DNA from: Clarkia xantiana subsp. parviflora | Taxonomy: Eukaryota; Streptophyta; Magnoliopsida; Myrtales; Onagraceae | Assembly (NCBI GenBank): GCA_036873135.1 | Contig: JAPTYO010000019.1 | Location: 186,001-250,000, forward strand | Length of the DNA stretch: 64,000 bases | Reading direction: 5' to 3' | Shown: positions 10,490-22,807 of the stretch, in pieces | Position numbering within the stretch: the stretch's first letter is position 1 | Layout: each line of letters opens with the position of its first letter | Program-made: the position numbers and the translations under genes | The notes under the pieces: generated by a model | Database searches by the model: none | Told to the model about the DNA's origin: nothing | Seen by the model: the letters and a program-made list of their open reading frames with translations, nothing else

Positions 10490-11340
10490 ATCTAAAGTTT
10501 ATACTTGATTTTATGTCAATTACTTATTTAACTACTAATTAGGTTGTACACAGTTTGATTTAATTGACAGACTGAATAACTAAATTAATGATTCGAGACC
10601 CTAAATGTTGGACGATGAGTACCAGGTTATCCGTAAAAGATCAAAATTCAAGAACCGTGGTTGACCCATATTTTAACAATTGATATGATTTGACAAGTGA
10701 CTGATCTATGTGATACGAAAAAAATCTCAACATGTACTCGAAGTTTGCACGAGTTGAGTACATATCTTACTTTATGGGTGGCTCAAATTTATAGGTATAT
10801 TGTATTAATAAGTTAATTATAATTAATGTAAGATGTCAGTTAAGCGACTTTAACAATAAAATTAATGCAATTATCTAATGAAATTTTAGCAATACTCAAA
10901 TATTATACATACTAAATTATCAATTTTTAAAACAGTAATGTCGAAAGTTTATACTTGAATTCAAGTTAACTATTTATTCAACTACCAATTAGGAGATACC
11001 TAATATGATTAAATTTACAAACGCAATAACTAAATCGATAGTTCGAGTCAATAAGTATTAAACACTGAGTAACATGTTATATGTAAAGTCAAATTTCAAG
11101 AACCACGTTTGATCCATATTTGATATGTTATTTGAGTTAGCAAGTGACTAATTTATTTGATACAAAATGTCAACAAGCGGAACATCCCTAAATCGGTGAT
11201 ATAGTGAATGGAAAAATGCATCTACCTGACATTTGCACCTATTGAATGCATGTTGACTCTAATTGATAAGTATATTTGATGGAGAAATTAATAATAACTA
11301 CGGTGACCTACCAATTAAGCGACCTAAAAAACTAAAAATA
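10490..11340. repeat. Degenerate tandem duplication of about 450 bp
   Basis: Blocks at about 10490-10940 and 10945-11340 share the same order of phrases (AAGTTTATACTTGA, ACTAATTAGG or ACCAATTAGG, AAATTCAAGAACC, GACAAGTGACT or GCAAGTGACT). They are strongly diverged. No coding content was seen. Confidence 0.7.
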
Positions 11341-11597
11341 ACAAAATGTAACTAAATGGTTTTTTTAGTAATAGTAAAGATAAATAGATGAGTCTCAAAG
11401 ATAAAAAGACTAAATCGCCGATTTTATAAAAATAGGGGAACTAAATATAACACGTATATATATGTATATATAATAATAAAATAAAAATATGTGGGAACTA
11501 AATATAGTATATATATAATAAATTAAAATAAAAATAAAAATGTTCAAGAGGTACCTTTTTGGGGTGAGGACAACTCTCACATTTTATATCGGTATAA

Positions 11598-11675
<78 letters not shown>
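11598..11675. repeat. (TA)n microsatellite
   Basis: Nearly 80 bp of alternating TA. Confidence 0.95.
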
Positions 11676-11678
<3 letters not shown>

Positions 11679-11839
11679 TTCTTGTTAGGACTTCATGTTG
11701 ATGGACATGGTGCACTCATTAAGTTCAGTGAAGTAACATTTAACATATGGGGTAAGATTAGTTAAGAGTTATAATTTCGTAGATATAGATAAGATTTATA
11801 AGTTGTGAAGTAACATTAACATATTATATATATATATAT

Positions 11840-12930
11840 AGCTAGGGCTGGACATAAAAACCGGTTCGGGCGAACCGAACCGGAACCGAACCAATATTAA
11901 CTGGTTCTAATTGAACTCGATTGGGGCTAGGTCCCAATTGACTTAGCCGGACCTAGCATAGGGCTAGGTTCAACCATGGGTCAGGGTCGCCTGGGTCCGG
12001 TGACCCCGACCCAGGGTCGGACCTAGCCCATGGCTAGGTCCGGCTAGGTCAATTTGGGAAAATAGTTTGGTTTTGAAATTTTAGGACTAAGTTGAACACA
12101 ATCAAAGTTAGGGATGTATTAGATGGACTAAATTGTAACAAAATTGAAAGTTTTGGGCTGCTCACGTGCATGGCACATGCCATTTAACGGCCGTTTTTGA
12201 CGGAATGGTAACGGAAGTACCAAAACAGTAAGGTTTGGAAACATATGGTACCAATTCGGTACAAAAAATACTAATAGTATGAATAGTGTAATTTGTGCAA
12301 ACATGTAGTACTAATAGGATCTTAACCCTATTATAAATGAAATGATAAGTTCGGTATAAACTTTTATTCGCACGTATAAAGTTTAATAGCATTGTGTTGT
12401 TGCGGGACCACACATACACCTATGAATTACTGAAGGCTGCTGGAAGGGACAATAAATCCATTTATATATATTATTTTCACGTGAGTTCACTGTAGATATG
12501 ATGATTTGACACCCCTAATAATTTAAAGCAAAGAAATAATTTAAATATTATATATATTATTTTTAGAAAAGTAAGACACTCATTTATGTGGATGACATCC
12601 ATTGATCTGTCGGAGCTTACTGTCGCTTGTCGTGTTCCCGCAGAAGATAAGAGATTTTGTATAGAATCTATAGATTTTACCGTTAGACTAAAATAATCTT
12701 TCTTCACATGCATCATTTTATACTTAATTTCACAAAACAAAAGTTATGTTATCCTCAATTCAAATAACTAATTAGTATTTTTATGACATGTGCACTACTT
12801 TGCAAAACGAATTAGCATCATATTTTGTATATTTGCTTGTGTCTCATATTATACGTTTAACACACTTAACGATTCTAGTATAATGGAGTATATTCATAAT
12901 TTAGATTTATCTAAATATAATAATATATAT
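11840..12930. other. Non-coding stretch with CCGG/GGTTCG-rich repeat
   Basis: 11850-12055 is rich in ACCGGTTCGG and CCTAGCCCATGGCTAGG inverted motifs, typical of degraded plant MITEs, but no terminal repeats could be paired. The rest is AT-rich with no coding family recognised. Confidence 0.45.
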
Positions 12931-12933
12931 TTC

Positions 12934-13462
12934 GGTTAATAACTAAAAAACGGTCCAAAGTTTACCCTATGTTAAAATTAGGTGTCTGAAATTTGAAATG
13001 TTAAAATGGACTATCTCAAGTTTCATTTTTGTTGAAATTTGGTGTATTTAAACGTATTTTCATCTTCATCTATCATTTTCATCAACTCACTCATGCACTC
13101 ATACTCCATAACTTTTTACTTTTCACAAAATCGTCAAATTTCACACAAAAATTGAACATTAAAAAAAAGTGTCTAGAAGAGTGGTATAGAGCCAATTTCC
13201 GAGGACAAAAGAGCGAGATGACTTGCGCGGATGTGGCCAACTTTTTAGGTGACGGTCCCGGCAAGATGACGAGAATGGAGTGTGTATGGGAGCTCGAATT
13301 TGACACACGGTTTCATCGGAATTGACTTCTCTAAAGTAATCATACAGAGACACCACATTTTAACAAAATTAAAACCTTGAACACTACAATTTAACATTTG
13401 AAACTTCAGACATCTAATTTTAACATATAGGGTAAACTTGAACAGTTTTTTAATTATTAACC
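12934..13462 (+). mobile_element. Long-TIR MITE family A, copy 1
   Basis: Starts GGTTAATAACTAAAAAAC and ends with the inverted form; the inverted ends extend over roughly 75 bp (GTTAAAATTAGGTGTCTGAA). The middle carries a block found in four copies of this family in the window, including the phrase GCGGATGTGGCCAAC. ATATATTT occurs next to both ends and may be the target duplication. The length of about 530 bp and long TIRs suggest a non-autonomous Mutator-like element. Confidence 0.75.
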
Positions 13463-13725
13463 TCATATATTTATCTCTAATATATTTTTGTTATATCTAT
13501 AGCCTACTAATTATTATAGAAAATTGAGTATCATCCGGGCATGCAAATTGTAATCTCATAAGTAATAATGGCTAAAATGATGATCTCTCTTTGATATAGA
13601 TAGATAGATACCAAGCATAAATAGGTACATACAAATTAAAAGAACAAGTGCAAATCACGCCACATACAAATTGATTGAACTACAAACACACTCTTCTTCT
13701 TCTTCTTCATGTCTTGTTGATTGTT

Positions 13726-15628
13726 TCATTTGCTTGAAGAACTCCTGAAGGACCCGAAACCTCGAGAACCGGCTCTAAGAACAAACTGGTAATACAGAGC
13801 TGCAATGGCTGCTCCGATGAACGGTCCAACCCAAAAGATCCACTGTATACACAAACCACAACACTATTAATATCAGTTGTATAACACATTACTACTTAAT
13901 ATCACTTGTATAACACATTTTAGTACCAAACTTAGTTAATACACGTTTTAGCATACAATGGAGACAAACAACCATAGAATTACTCAAATATGTTCATATA
14001 TATAACATTGGAAAAGTATGAAAAAATGTAACATGTATCCGAGCGAATCACATGTTCTAAATCAGTTGTTAAATTTAGATAAAACTGTTAACTTTTCGTT
14101 ATACCTGATCATCCCAAGCCTTGTCCTTGCCATAGATAACCGCAGCCCCGAAGCTCCGAGCCGGGTTAATGCCGGTACCGGTGATGGGGATGGTGGCCAA
14201 GTGGACCATGAACACAGCAAATCCAATAGGCAATGGAGCCAACACCTTTTTATATACATACATAAGGTAAATTTGTCATTTAACCAATTATAAAATCCGC
14301 GTAGCGCGTATTGGGATCTAATAATTAAGTGTGATACTTACAGGAACATGAGAATCTCTAGCACTTCTCTTGGGATCAGTGGCGGAGAAGACAGTGTAGA
14401 CGAGAACAAAGGTACCAATGATTTCGGCACCGAGTCCAGTTCCTTTGCTGTAGCCATCGGCGAGTTCATTGGCACCACCACCGTACTTAGTGTAGTGTGC
14501 TTTCTGGAAAGCCTTCACTAGACCGCACCCACATATGGCACCCAAGCACTGAGCCACTATATACAATATGGCTCGTACCAATGACACTTTTCGGGCTATG
14601 AAAAGCCCGAATGTCACAGCTGGATTGATATGCCCACCTAACAATAAAAATAAAAATTAGAAAATGCAAATATGGCTTTGCTGGGCTCAAACCCGAGATC
14701 TTTAGGGCATGTTTGATTATAGCTAATACTTGTATTAGCTAAGTATCGACTAAGATATTTTAAAATATGCTAAGCTAATACAATGTTTAGTTGAATAATG
14801 TAATATGCTAAGCTAATACAATGTTTAGTTGAATAATGTATTGCAATATCCTAATACAATGTTTAGATGAACTTTGTATTAGATATCCTAATATACCGAT
14901 TAAAAGACTTAAAGAACCCTAAATAGATATATACATTTTTTTAATTAGTATAATAACTGAAGTCCGACCGGTATCGCCGGAGTCCGGTCGGGGGTCGCCG
15001 GTGGCCGATGTTATGAACCGAAGTTGGTTTACTCATACATTAAGTATCATACATTAAGTAAGGTTATGGGTATTTTGGTTAAATGTATATGTATTAGCTA
15101 ATACATTATTTTTTGAGTATCTTATCTAATACATAATTTACTATAGAAATGAGTATTAGATAATACATATATATTAACTAATATCAATACTAAACTAAAA
15201 CAAAAAAAGGTATTAGCTAAGACATGTTAATATATTTTAATATATGCAATCACACATGTCCCTAAGTGTGTTAGACTGACATGATAACCAACTACACTAC
15301 AAAAACCTTTGTGTTAATAAAACTCACCGGAAATCCCGGCAGTGCAGTAGACGAGGACGAAGATCATGCCACCGAAGGCCCAGGCGATGCCCAGAATTCC
15401 GACACCGCCGCAGTCGTCGCCGCCGGCGTCGGCGTCGGTCTGGCTCTTGTAGCCGATGACAGTCAAGACGGTGATGTATAAGAAAAGGAGTGTGGCGATG
15501 AACTCGGCGATGATTGCTCTGTAGAAGGACCACTTGGTGAGCTCCTTTGCGTCGATTAATGGTGCCGGTGGTGGGTCCTGGTAGTCCCTTTGCTGGGACT
15601 CAGCCACCTCTACATCGCCTTTCGCCAT
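13726..15628 (-). CDS. PIP2: PIP2-type plasma membrane aquaporin
   Basis: Four exons: 15628-15328, 14637-14342, 14245-14105 and 13842-13726, all with GT-AG introns in frame. They give 284 residues, the usual PIP2 length, with the stop TGA at 13726-13728. Seen: six-helix MIP fold, first NPA at residues 105-107 in G-G-H-I-N-P-A-V, second NPA at 226-228 in G-T-G-I-N-P-A-R-S, and the water-selective ar/R filter Phe85, His214, Thr223, Arg229. Gating residues also fit: loop B Ser119 after R-K-V, loop D His197, and a Ser-rich C-terminus (277-283). The short acidic N-terminus without the PIP1 extension supports PIP2. It is a tetrameric water channel of the plasma membrane. Intron 1 (690 bp) contains a MITE. 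No lesions seen; the gene looks functional. Confidence 0.97.
14705..15262. mobile_element. MITE in intron 1 of the aquaporin gene
   Basis: Ends GGGCATGTTTGATTATA and, inverted, GGGACATGTGTGATTGCATATA form imperfect ~20-bp terminal inverted repeats. Inside are repeated TAATACAATGTTTAG and TTAGCTAATAC motifs. Length is 558 bp with no coding. The superfamily is unresolved (PIF/Harbinger or hAT-like), because flanking duplications are not clear. Confidence 0.65.
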
Positions 15629-15714
15629 TGTTGGAGAAACAGAGAGAAACGTTAGGGTTTGGGACTACTGGTTTTTGGTTCAGAGATAAGGTGGAAGGGA
15701 AGTGAAGAGAAGGT

Positions 15715-15730
15715 GTGGTATTTATTGTGT
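15715..15730 (-). promoter_or_regulatory. TATA-like element of the aquaporin gene
   Basis: On the minus strand the sequence CACAATAAATACCAC lies about 90 bp before the start codon and is the best TATA-like element at a suitable distance. Confidence 0.4.
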
Positions 15731-16580
15731 ACTGGATGAGTTTATTTAATCATCAGCTATTATTGGTTGGTGGGTGAATACAGAATAGGTACTATAGTTT
15801 GCATTTTTTTTTTGGCCAAGCTCTAATTTATTATTGAAAATAATAAGAAAGGATGCAAGTCCAAAATTAGCAACTATGCAGAATAGCTTATTTAATTCAA
15901 CTTAAAAATAATAAAATAAAGAAGTGATAATAACGTTAGCTTCAGTATTTTTTTTTATTGGTATAACTATTTTTTTTTGTTATAGTGGGGATCCTCGCGA
16001 AAGTATCCATCATAACATGCTTACTTCATATTTAAATTTAAACGAATTTACAAACGTCCAGCTCATAAGGAGTAAAATATTAGTCGTGAATATTTTTCAT
16101 ATACGACTTGTGTGTTAAGGGTGACATACTAGACAACTACACAACCTTACATTGTTGTAATATTATTAATAAACTCACAGGTGGTTGGACAAACTAATAA
16201 AGCGAGTTGTATTTTCTTTAAAGTGAATTAAATTTGAATCCCAGCGAAGACGCATTAGTAAGGAGGATATTAATATTAACGTTTATGGCATGAAATTAGT
16301 AGTGATGTAAATTAACTGAGTTTTTTAATTTTTAAAACCTAATAAATATAAGGCTAAAATATTGTTTAAAAAAATTATGGTGTGCTGGATGAGATTAATC
16401 ATTCGCTATTTTATTTGGCAAAAAACAAAATCATTCGCTATTATTGATGGGCGGTGGATTAGTGATATTCACTCATTTATTATTATAAAAAAACTGACGG
16501 AAGTCCAAAATTAGCAACTGTAGAAGAACCAATTTAAAATAAAAGATCGATAATTATGTTAGGCTTCAGCTAATAGTATA
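15728..16580. repeat. Duplicated promoter block upstream of the aquaporin gene
   Basis: Segment 15728-15945 (GTACTGGATGAG, CAGCTATTATTGG, TCCAAAATTAGCAACT, GTTAGCTTCAG) recurs diverged at about 16380-16575 in the same orientation and order, about 650 bp further upstream. Confidence 0.65.
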
Positions 16581-16879
16581 AGTTTAGCTAATAAAGAGTA
16601 ACAACTAAAAATTAAATCAAAAGCTGAAAAAAAATAGTATAACCACAAAATGGATGCAAATCACTCACCTCACTATTCTTATACTAAATCGTATCTCATT
16701 GTTGTAATGTTACTATATGTCCTTTTGGTTTAATATTTTCTTTTATGGTTTACAAATTTCAATGGACTAATTTTAAGAAAAATTTATAAAATTAACTATA
16801 TCAAGTATACGTATAATAATAAAACACAATAACACAATATGAGGAAAAAGTGAGGCATGTGATATATATATGTCTAATA

Positions 16880-17014
16880 GATGGATTCCCGGATGACCCG
16901 CCCACTTCGAGTCGTGGCACTCCCGCAAGATCTCCTTCCGAAGGTTGTCATGTTGAGGCACGTACAGTCGCGGTCCTTTGGTGTATAAAGTAGGTCATCC
17001 TCACACCAAAACTG
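16880..17014 (-). pseudogene. Chromovirus integrase, N-terminal fragment
   Basis: After a stop and a frameshift, the zinc-binding start of integrase ([11 protein letters not shown] and [13 protein letters not shown]) is readable and then ends abruptly at the inversion and insertion point. The rest of the domain resumes at 31031 on the other strand. Confidence 0.9.
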
Positions 17015-19129
17015 TCATGTCTTTCCCTCGGTCGCCATCCCCATCAACGCTTGGGCCCTCGCGTCGTGCTTAAGCCCCTCCTTGATCCTCCCGATTAGCG
17101 TACATTCAGGTCGGCTTATGGCTGCCAGCTCCACTCGCCTACTTAGCGCATCCGCAACCGAGTTTGTCTTCCCCGGTTTGTACTCCAACGTGAAGTCGAA
17201 CTCCGCCAAGAAGTCTTGCCACCTCGCTTGTTTTGGTGACAACTTCTTTTGGGTTTGGAAGTAACTTGTCGCCACGTTGTCGGTCCGCACCACGAACCGT
17301 GATCCAAGGAGATAGTGCATCCATGTCCGAAGGCAATGCACCACCGCCGTCATCTCCTTTTCCTGGACCGTGTACCGCCTTTCGATGTCGCTAAGCTTCC
17401 GGGATTCGTACTCTATCGGATGCCCATCTTGCATGAGAACTCCTCCAATGGCAAAGTCCGAGGCGTCCGTCTCCACCTCGAACGGCTTCTTGTAATCGGG
17501 CAACACGAGCACGGGCTCCTCCGTAACCGTCTTTTTCAAGCGATCGAACGCCTTTTGACACTTCTCCGTCCACTCCCAGACCAAGCCCTTCTTCAACAGG
17601 TCCGTGAGTGGCACGGTAATGCTCGAGTATCCCTTGATGAACCGCCGGTAATAGTTTGTCAAGCCAAGGAACGATCGTAGCTCCGTCAGCTTGGTTGGTG
17701 GCTCCCACTCCATGATTGCCTTGATTTTGGACGGGTCCATGCGAACTCGCCCTCCTCCAACAATATGACCGAGAAATAGGACTTCTCGTTGTGCAAACGC
17801 GCACTTCTCCTTCTTCACGTAGAGGGTGTTCTCCCGCAATTCCTCGAACACTTAGCGCAAGTGGTCGATATGCTCCTCCAATGTCCGACTATACACCACA
17901 ATGTCGTCAAGGTAAACCACAACGAAACGATCGAGGAATGGATGGAGTACCTTGTTCATGAGAGTACAAAATGTAGCCGGCGCATTTGTTAATCCGAAGG
18001 GCATCACGAGGAACTCGTATGATCCGTAGCGCGTCACACAAGCCGTTTTTGGTTCGTCTCCCTCCGCGATCCGAACTTGCCAATATCCCGAGCGCAAGTC
18101 CAGCTTTGTGAACCATCTCGCTCCGCTAAGTTGGTCAAACAAGTCCGCGATGAGAGGAATCGGGTACTTGTTCTTCACCGTCAATTTGTTCAACGCCCGG
18201 TAGTCGATGCACATCCGCAGTGATCCGTCATGCTTCTTTTGAAACAGAACGGGCGCGGCGAATGGGGCCTTGGAAGGCCGGATATATCCCGCATCGAGCA
18301 ACTCCTTGAGCTGCTTCCGTAACTCCTCCAACTCCGGGGGTGCCATGCGATATGGCGCCATGGCGGGTGGCCGTGCGTCCGGGACCAACTCGATCTTGTG
18401 GTCCACCTCCCTCTTAGGTGGTAACTCCTTTGGAAGCTCGACCGGCATAACGTCTCCAAATTCTCCAAGGACTTGGGTTATTTCCTCCGGGATTTCGTAC
18501 CCTCGGCTTTCACCCTCGTCCAACTTCAAGGTCGCGAGGAATGTGCACTCTCATTTGCGGACTCCCTTCTTGAGTTGCATGGCCGACAAGGTCTTGTTGT
18601 CACCTCCCTTCGAACGCTTGACCGGCACGATACATTGGCACCTCGCATCCAGGATACAAATGCAATCCGCAAAAAGAACAATCATGGCATCGATCCGATC
18701 GAGGAAGTCCATCCCGATAACGAAGTCATAGTCATCGAGAGGGATCACCTCCACCGTCTCTTTGCTGCTCCAAATACCCATTTTAATGCTTACCTCGCGA
18801 GCAATTCCGCATGTCGGGACTTCCTTAGAATTCACCGTCTTCAACATCGTGTTGGTTTTCTCCAAGCGAAGGTTCAGCTTCTTTGCGACCTCCTCAGACA
18901 TAAAGAGGTTGGAAGCCCCCGTGTCGACAAGTGCACTCATCTTCTTGTCGGCAACTTCTATTTCCGCGAACATTAGGCCCTTCGCCTTGGCCTTTTTGCT
19001 TTGGATGGATCTAAGGATCCGCAGCGAACCCAATCGCGTTCCTTCTTCTTCATTCTCCTCCGAAGTCACGAGAGCTGCGAGTTTCTCCCGTTTTGGACAA
19101 TCCCGAGCCAAGTGAGGCCCCTTGCACAA
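17015..19129 (-). pseudogene. Chromovirus protease, reverse transcriptase and RNase H
   Basis: Zinc-knuckle remainder, then protease with A-L-V-D-T-G-A-S (about 18930), then reverse transcriptase with [19 protein letters not shown] and [10 protein letters not shown]. These are followed by RNase H with [11 protein letters not shown] and V-R-T-D-N blocks. In-frame stops interrupt it at about 18549 (TGA) and 17850 (TAA), and the frame closes with TGA at about 17015. These are typical decay lesions; the domains otherwise align in order. Confidence 0.93.
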
Positions 19130-19132
19130 GAA

Positions 19133-20168
19133 TCACTCTATCGGGCCACGATCCTTCCACTGCGATCCACCTTTGTCTTTGGAGAACGACTTGGTGAATC
19201 TTCCGCCATCGGACTTCCCTCCATCGGGCTTGTGGGATTTCCCTCCATTAGGATGAGGAGGTTTACCATGATCTCCCCCACCATTTGGCTTGGACTTCTC
19301 CGACCGAAATTCGTGTAGCGACTCGGCCGTCACCATCGCTCTCTCCAAGTTCTCCACGCCCCGACGCTCCAACTCCGTCTTAGCCCATGGTTTGAGACCG
19401 TCCATGAACTGAAAGAATGCCTCGTTTTGGGTCATGGAAGGAATTTGAAGCATCAACTCCGTGAATTGCTTCACGTACTCACGAAGCTCCCCCCTTGTGC
19501 TCCAATCGTCGAAGCTTTCCCCGCGCTTCGTTCTCGGCATACTCCGGGTAGAATTGTTTGTGGAATTCCGCCCTGAACTCCTCCCATGTTTGGATCTCCT
19601 CTCCTAGTCGGTTGTCCTGCCTACGACGCCACCAAACTAGTGCATTATCTTGCAAGTAGGAAATGATCATACCTAGCCGAGACATATCATCGTCTACTCC
19701 CGTGGATCGGAAGTAGTTCTCCATGCTGAAAAGAAAGTTGTCCACGTCTTTGGCCACTCGGGACCCCTTGAACTTGTCCGGCCTAAGGACGTCCGGACGT
19801 GGACCGAGCTGTCCCGCGCCCGCCCCCTCGACGCGGGTTCTCCGCACCCGATTCAGCTCCCTCTTGAGTTCAGCCACCTCCGCTCGCAACCCCACGAGCT
19901 CGTTCACCTCTTCTTGGATGGCCGTGATGGTAGCTCCGAGCGCGTCACCCTTCTTCCCAAGTTCCTCAGTTGAGTCCTTCACATCCTTCTGGATCTCCTC
20001 CATCCCAGAACGGATTTCGTCCACCCCTTTGGACGCACCAACCGCGTCTGCTTGGACTTCAGCCACCACATTCTGCAGCACCGCAAGTTGATGATAAAGG
20101 TCCGTCAACTGATCCTTGGTATGCATCCGGGTCCTCTCAGCTACCACCGCCTCCGAATTGGATGCCAT
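19133..20168 (-). pseudogene. Chromovirus gag
   Basis: Starts M-A-S-N-S-E-A-V just after the PBS. A helical N-terminal region leads to a retrotransposon gag core (V-D-N-F-L-F-S-M-E-N-Y-F through W-R-A-E-F-H type blocks, then L-R-E-Y-V-K-Q-F-T-E-L-M) and a Gly/Lys/Pro-rich basic tail. A frameshift around 19480-19540 splits it. A TGA replaces the first Cys of the CCHC zinc knuckle just before 19129, where C-K-G-P-H-L-A-R-D-C continues. Confidence 0.9.
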
Positions 20169-20173
20169 CGATT

Positions 20174-20191
20174 AACCTTGCTCTGATACCA
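20174..20191 (-). promoter_or_regulatory. Primer binding site of the chromovirus (initiator Met tRNA)
   Basis: TGGTATCAGAGCAAGGTT on the minus strand, two bases (AG) after the LTR. The first twelve bases are the classic plant iMet PBS. Confidence 0.9.
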
Positions 20192-20193
20192 CT

Positions 20194-20614
20194 TGTCACG
20201 GGGCTGGATTATCTAGCGCTCCCTAACCCGTGCGGCCTTAGGATTCTGCTCCTAAGTCAGCATTTTCTCTAGCAACACTAAGAGGAGAAGAGTATAAGTG
20301 GAGAGGAGCTTTGGAACTCAAGTGCTTTAGATTTCTTGGATGATTTACAAATGAGAGGGGTCTCCCTTTTATAGGCTCCAAGGGAGACATCTACCAACTA
20401 CCCACATTTATTACAAGAGTCCCAACTACCCATTAAATGCTATCTCTAGAGAATTCTACCTACTACAAGAGATATCTACAAGTGTGTGGAGTCTTCTAGA
20501 ATCTTCTAGAATCGCACGCTTCCCAAGACTCTTCGGTATGGATTCCCAACATGTAAACGAGGCCCGGCGTGTCACGGACGAGCCTTAGATCATGTAAACT
20601 CCGCGTCCGTGACA
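20194..20614 (-). repeat. 5' LTR of the chromovirus
   Basis: 421 bp, matching the inverted sequence of 32295-32715 with roughly ten mismatches noted by eye. Starts TGTCACGG and ends CCGTGACA in element orientation. The outer flank in element orientation is TATG. Confidence 0.95.
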
Positions 20615-21200
20615 CATACATAATTATACTATCCATGTAAATTATCATATGTCAGTAACATTCATCATATACACCACACACATGCTTACGCGTCATGCGT
20701 CTAATATTCCGAGGAACTCATGCTTGCATTCATAATTCTACTTAAAAGTAAATTATCAAATGTAACTTCATCCTCAACATTATAGCATATGTGTCAAACA
20801 TGTAACATTCACATCAATCATACATATTTGGCGACTGGTTTTCGGTTTTAAAATAATTTTAAACATTAGGGGCTGATTTGCAATTCATGCTTATATTCAA
20901 TTACCCAACATTCTAGACATGAATCCTAGGCATTTACAACCATCACAACATGTCTATCCTAGTGCGCATTCCATATATTTAACCAGGGCTCCGCCCACAA
21001 CATGCAATTTCCAGCTAGCTTGACTATGTCAAGACAACATTTCTAATCATGCATCAATATATATATTGAATAATAAACAATTGCAATTCAGCCCTCTAAT
21101 TAATCCAATCCAAAAATATGTATCTCCGAGATCCATCCCCATAATAGAAACAAGGCATAAAGGTTAGCAACCCTATGAGCACTGTGTAGTCCATTTCGAT
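20615..21200. other. Non-coding sequence inside the inverted segment
   Basis: AT-rich with CATCATATACACCACACAC phrases; no coding family or repeat structure recognised. Confidence 0.4.
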
Positions 21201-21219
21201 GTTCAAAAACATTTGAATT

Positions 21220-21560
21220 TTAAAATTTGACCTCCCTATTAATTGACTTGAATTCGGTATGAAAAACGTTGTTCGGTTCAGTCAATTTCAGTCCGTTTTG
21301 GTCCGGTTCGATTTGATTCTGAAAATCTGATTCGGTTCGGAAAATCTGGTTCGTTCCGGCAAAATCCGTTTCGGTCCGATTTTTTAATTTTAAAAACCAG
21401 GTACGGTCTGAACCGGTCCAAGAAAATAGGGTTCGGTTCAACACTCAAAACCGGTTTGGTTAGATCCACTTAATTACCCTGGTCCGACCCGACCCGAATA
21501 GGTCGAACCGATTGAAAAAATCTGGTTCGGTTTTATTTCATCCCGGTTTAACATATTGGA
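21220..21560. repeat. GGTTCGG/TCGGTCCG-rich simple repeat tract
   Basis: Dozens of short GGTTCGGTT and TCGGTCCGA repeats. Apparent reading frames (Asn/Arg/Thr/Asp-rich) are simply translated repeat. Probably the body of a degraded MITE; no clear TIRs. Confidence 0.6.
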
Positions 21561-21906
21561 CTGGCCCAATAATTAAAATTTAAAAGGTTGGGCCGAAATG
21601 CTTACTTGTGGCCCAAGTAGGGTTTTAAAGTCCAAAAATATTTAACTTGACCACCAAGTAACATTAATTATATAAAATAATTTCAAATATTAAAAATATA
21701 TATATATATATATATATATATTTCGGACCAAACACAAACATATATATTTATTGCTAAGATTCTATCTATAAGATTAAATCAATCAACAATATATATATAT
21801 ATATATATATATTTGAAAATTTTAAATCTTTTTACTTTAAAATTTTCGGTCCAAAATTAAAAATTTCAAGAACACCAATTTATCAAAATCACGAACTCCT
21901 AACACA

Positions 21907-22521
21907 GGCTCTGATGCCACTGTTAGATTATGGGGAGTAATCACTACGGAAACTTAAACATGGTATGTGCTAGTAATATCAATTACGCAGCGGAAAGTTT
22001 ATACATGCCTCAAGAGTAACCTTAGTCCAAGATCCTTGCTCGAGGGAGTTCGCGATCCTCCGGTCGGAACACGTAGAAGTCCTTGTGAAAGAAGCCCTAC
22101 GCGGTATAAGCTCCACAACAAAGCCTCTGATCGATACTTGGCACAATGCAGATCTCTGGAGAGTTTGCTCGAAAGCAATTTGGCACACCTTCGGTGAAGT
22201 ACTTGGTGCAGCCGAACCTATAGTGTGGGGATGAGAGTTTTTTTCTCTCTAAAACTCTATTGTGAGGGAATTATAATTAACCCTAAAATTTCCCTAACAC
22301 CTCTTATTTATAGGAGGAGTAAAGTGGACAAAGGTCCACTTTACCCTACCATAAAATTTCGGCCGGCCAATGTATTTGGGGAGGCCCAATTTTTGGGCCT
22401 CCCATGTCAATTGAGATTGGGTCTAGCCCAATTACCCTAATGTGACATTTACCCAAGTTCATTAGGTAAACTATACATATTATGGGCTACCAATTACAGC
22501 GCCCATCACCATATGCTTACA
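21907..22521 (-). mobile_element. LTR with adjacent PBS of an LTR retrotransposon (family B), otherwise truncated
   Basis: LTR at 21921-22521, starting TGTTAGATTATGGGG and ending GCTTACA. On the minus strand it is followed by TGGCATCAGAGCC, a one-mismatch iMet PBS (about 21907-21919). No gag or pol was found to its left. The same LTR recurs as a solo LTR at 35240-35843. Confidence 0.85.
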
Positions 22522-22732
22522 CACGTAGTGCTCGACCCAACTCATTGACAAATCTAAATGTAAGGCTAACTTAGTACCATAACTAAAGACAATAGTTAAG
22601 TTTGTACTTAATTCTCAATATCTATTTCTCACATTTTGAATTACGTTTTGACGTTCTTCTCTATCACTCAGATTCGTTTCTCACAACGAATCAAATTGCC
22701 CATATTGTATTTTGTTTAATTATAGATATTAT

Positions 22733-22805
22733 AATACTAGAAAACTTAAGATAAATGATGTATTTTAAAATTTAGATGATCGACGCGCGTGCAACGCACG
22801 CATAA
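22733..22805 (+). mobile_element. Helitron-like end, degraded
   Basis: About 70 bp match the inverse of the terminus at 10021 (AAAATACATNATTTATCTT and the GCGTGC-GTT-GCACGC hairpin), but the final CTAGT is altered, so it is a decayed copy. Confidence 0.45.
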
Positions 22806-22807
22806 AC

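Larger units (their letters stand above)
16880..20614 (-). mobile_element. 5' part of a Ty3/gypsy chromovirus, inverted relative to its 3' part
   Basis: From the 5' LTR (20194-20614) leftward come an iMet PBS, gag, zinc knuckle, protease, reverse transcriptase, RNase H and the first part of integrase. The last breaks exactly at GATGG (16880-16884, CCATC on the coding strand). The missing integrase end, chromodomain and 3' LTR are on the plus strand at 31031-32715 and begin with the same CCATC. Several stops and frameshifts show the element is dead. Confidence 0.93.

Noticed and set aside
14290..14321. Helitron-like hairpin and CTAAT in aquaporin intron 2
   Set aside because: The intron is only 96 bp and no element body can be defined; too short to support.
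20174..20191. tRNA-like segments around GGTATCAGAGC motifs
   Set aside because: These are primer binding sites next to LTRs, not tRNA genes; no cloverleaf can be formed.
17139..20272. Long plus-strand frames opposite the chromovirus gag-pol
   Set aside because: Shadow frames of GC-rich coding sequence without family similarity.
21220..21470. Asn/Arg/Thr-rich proteins on the minus strand
   Set aside because: Translated GGTTCGG simple repeat.
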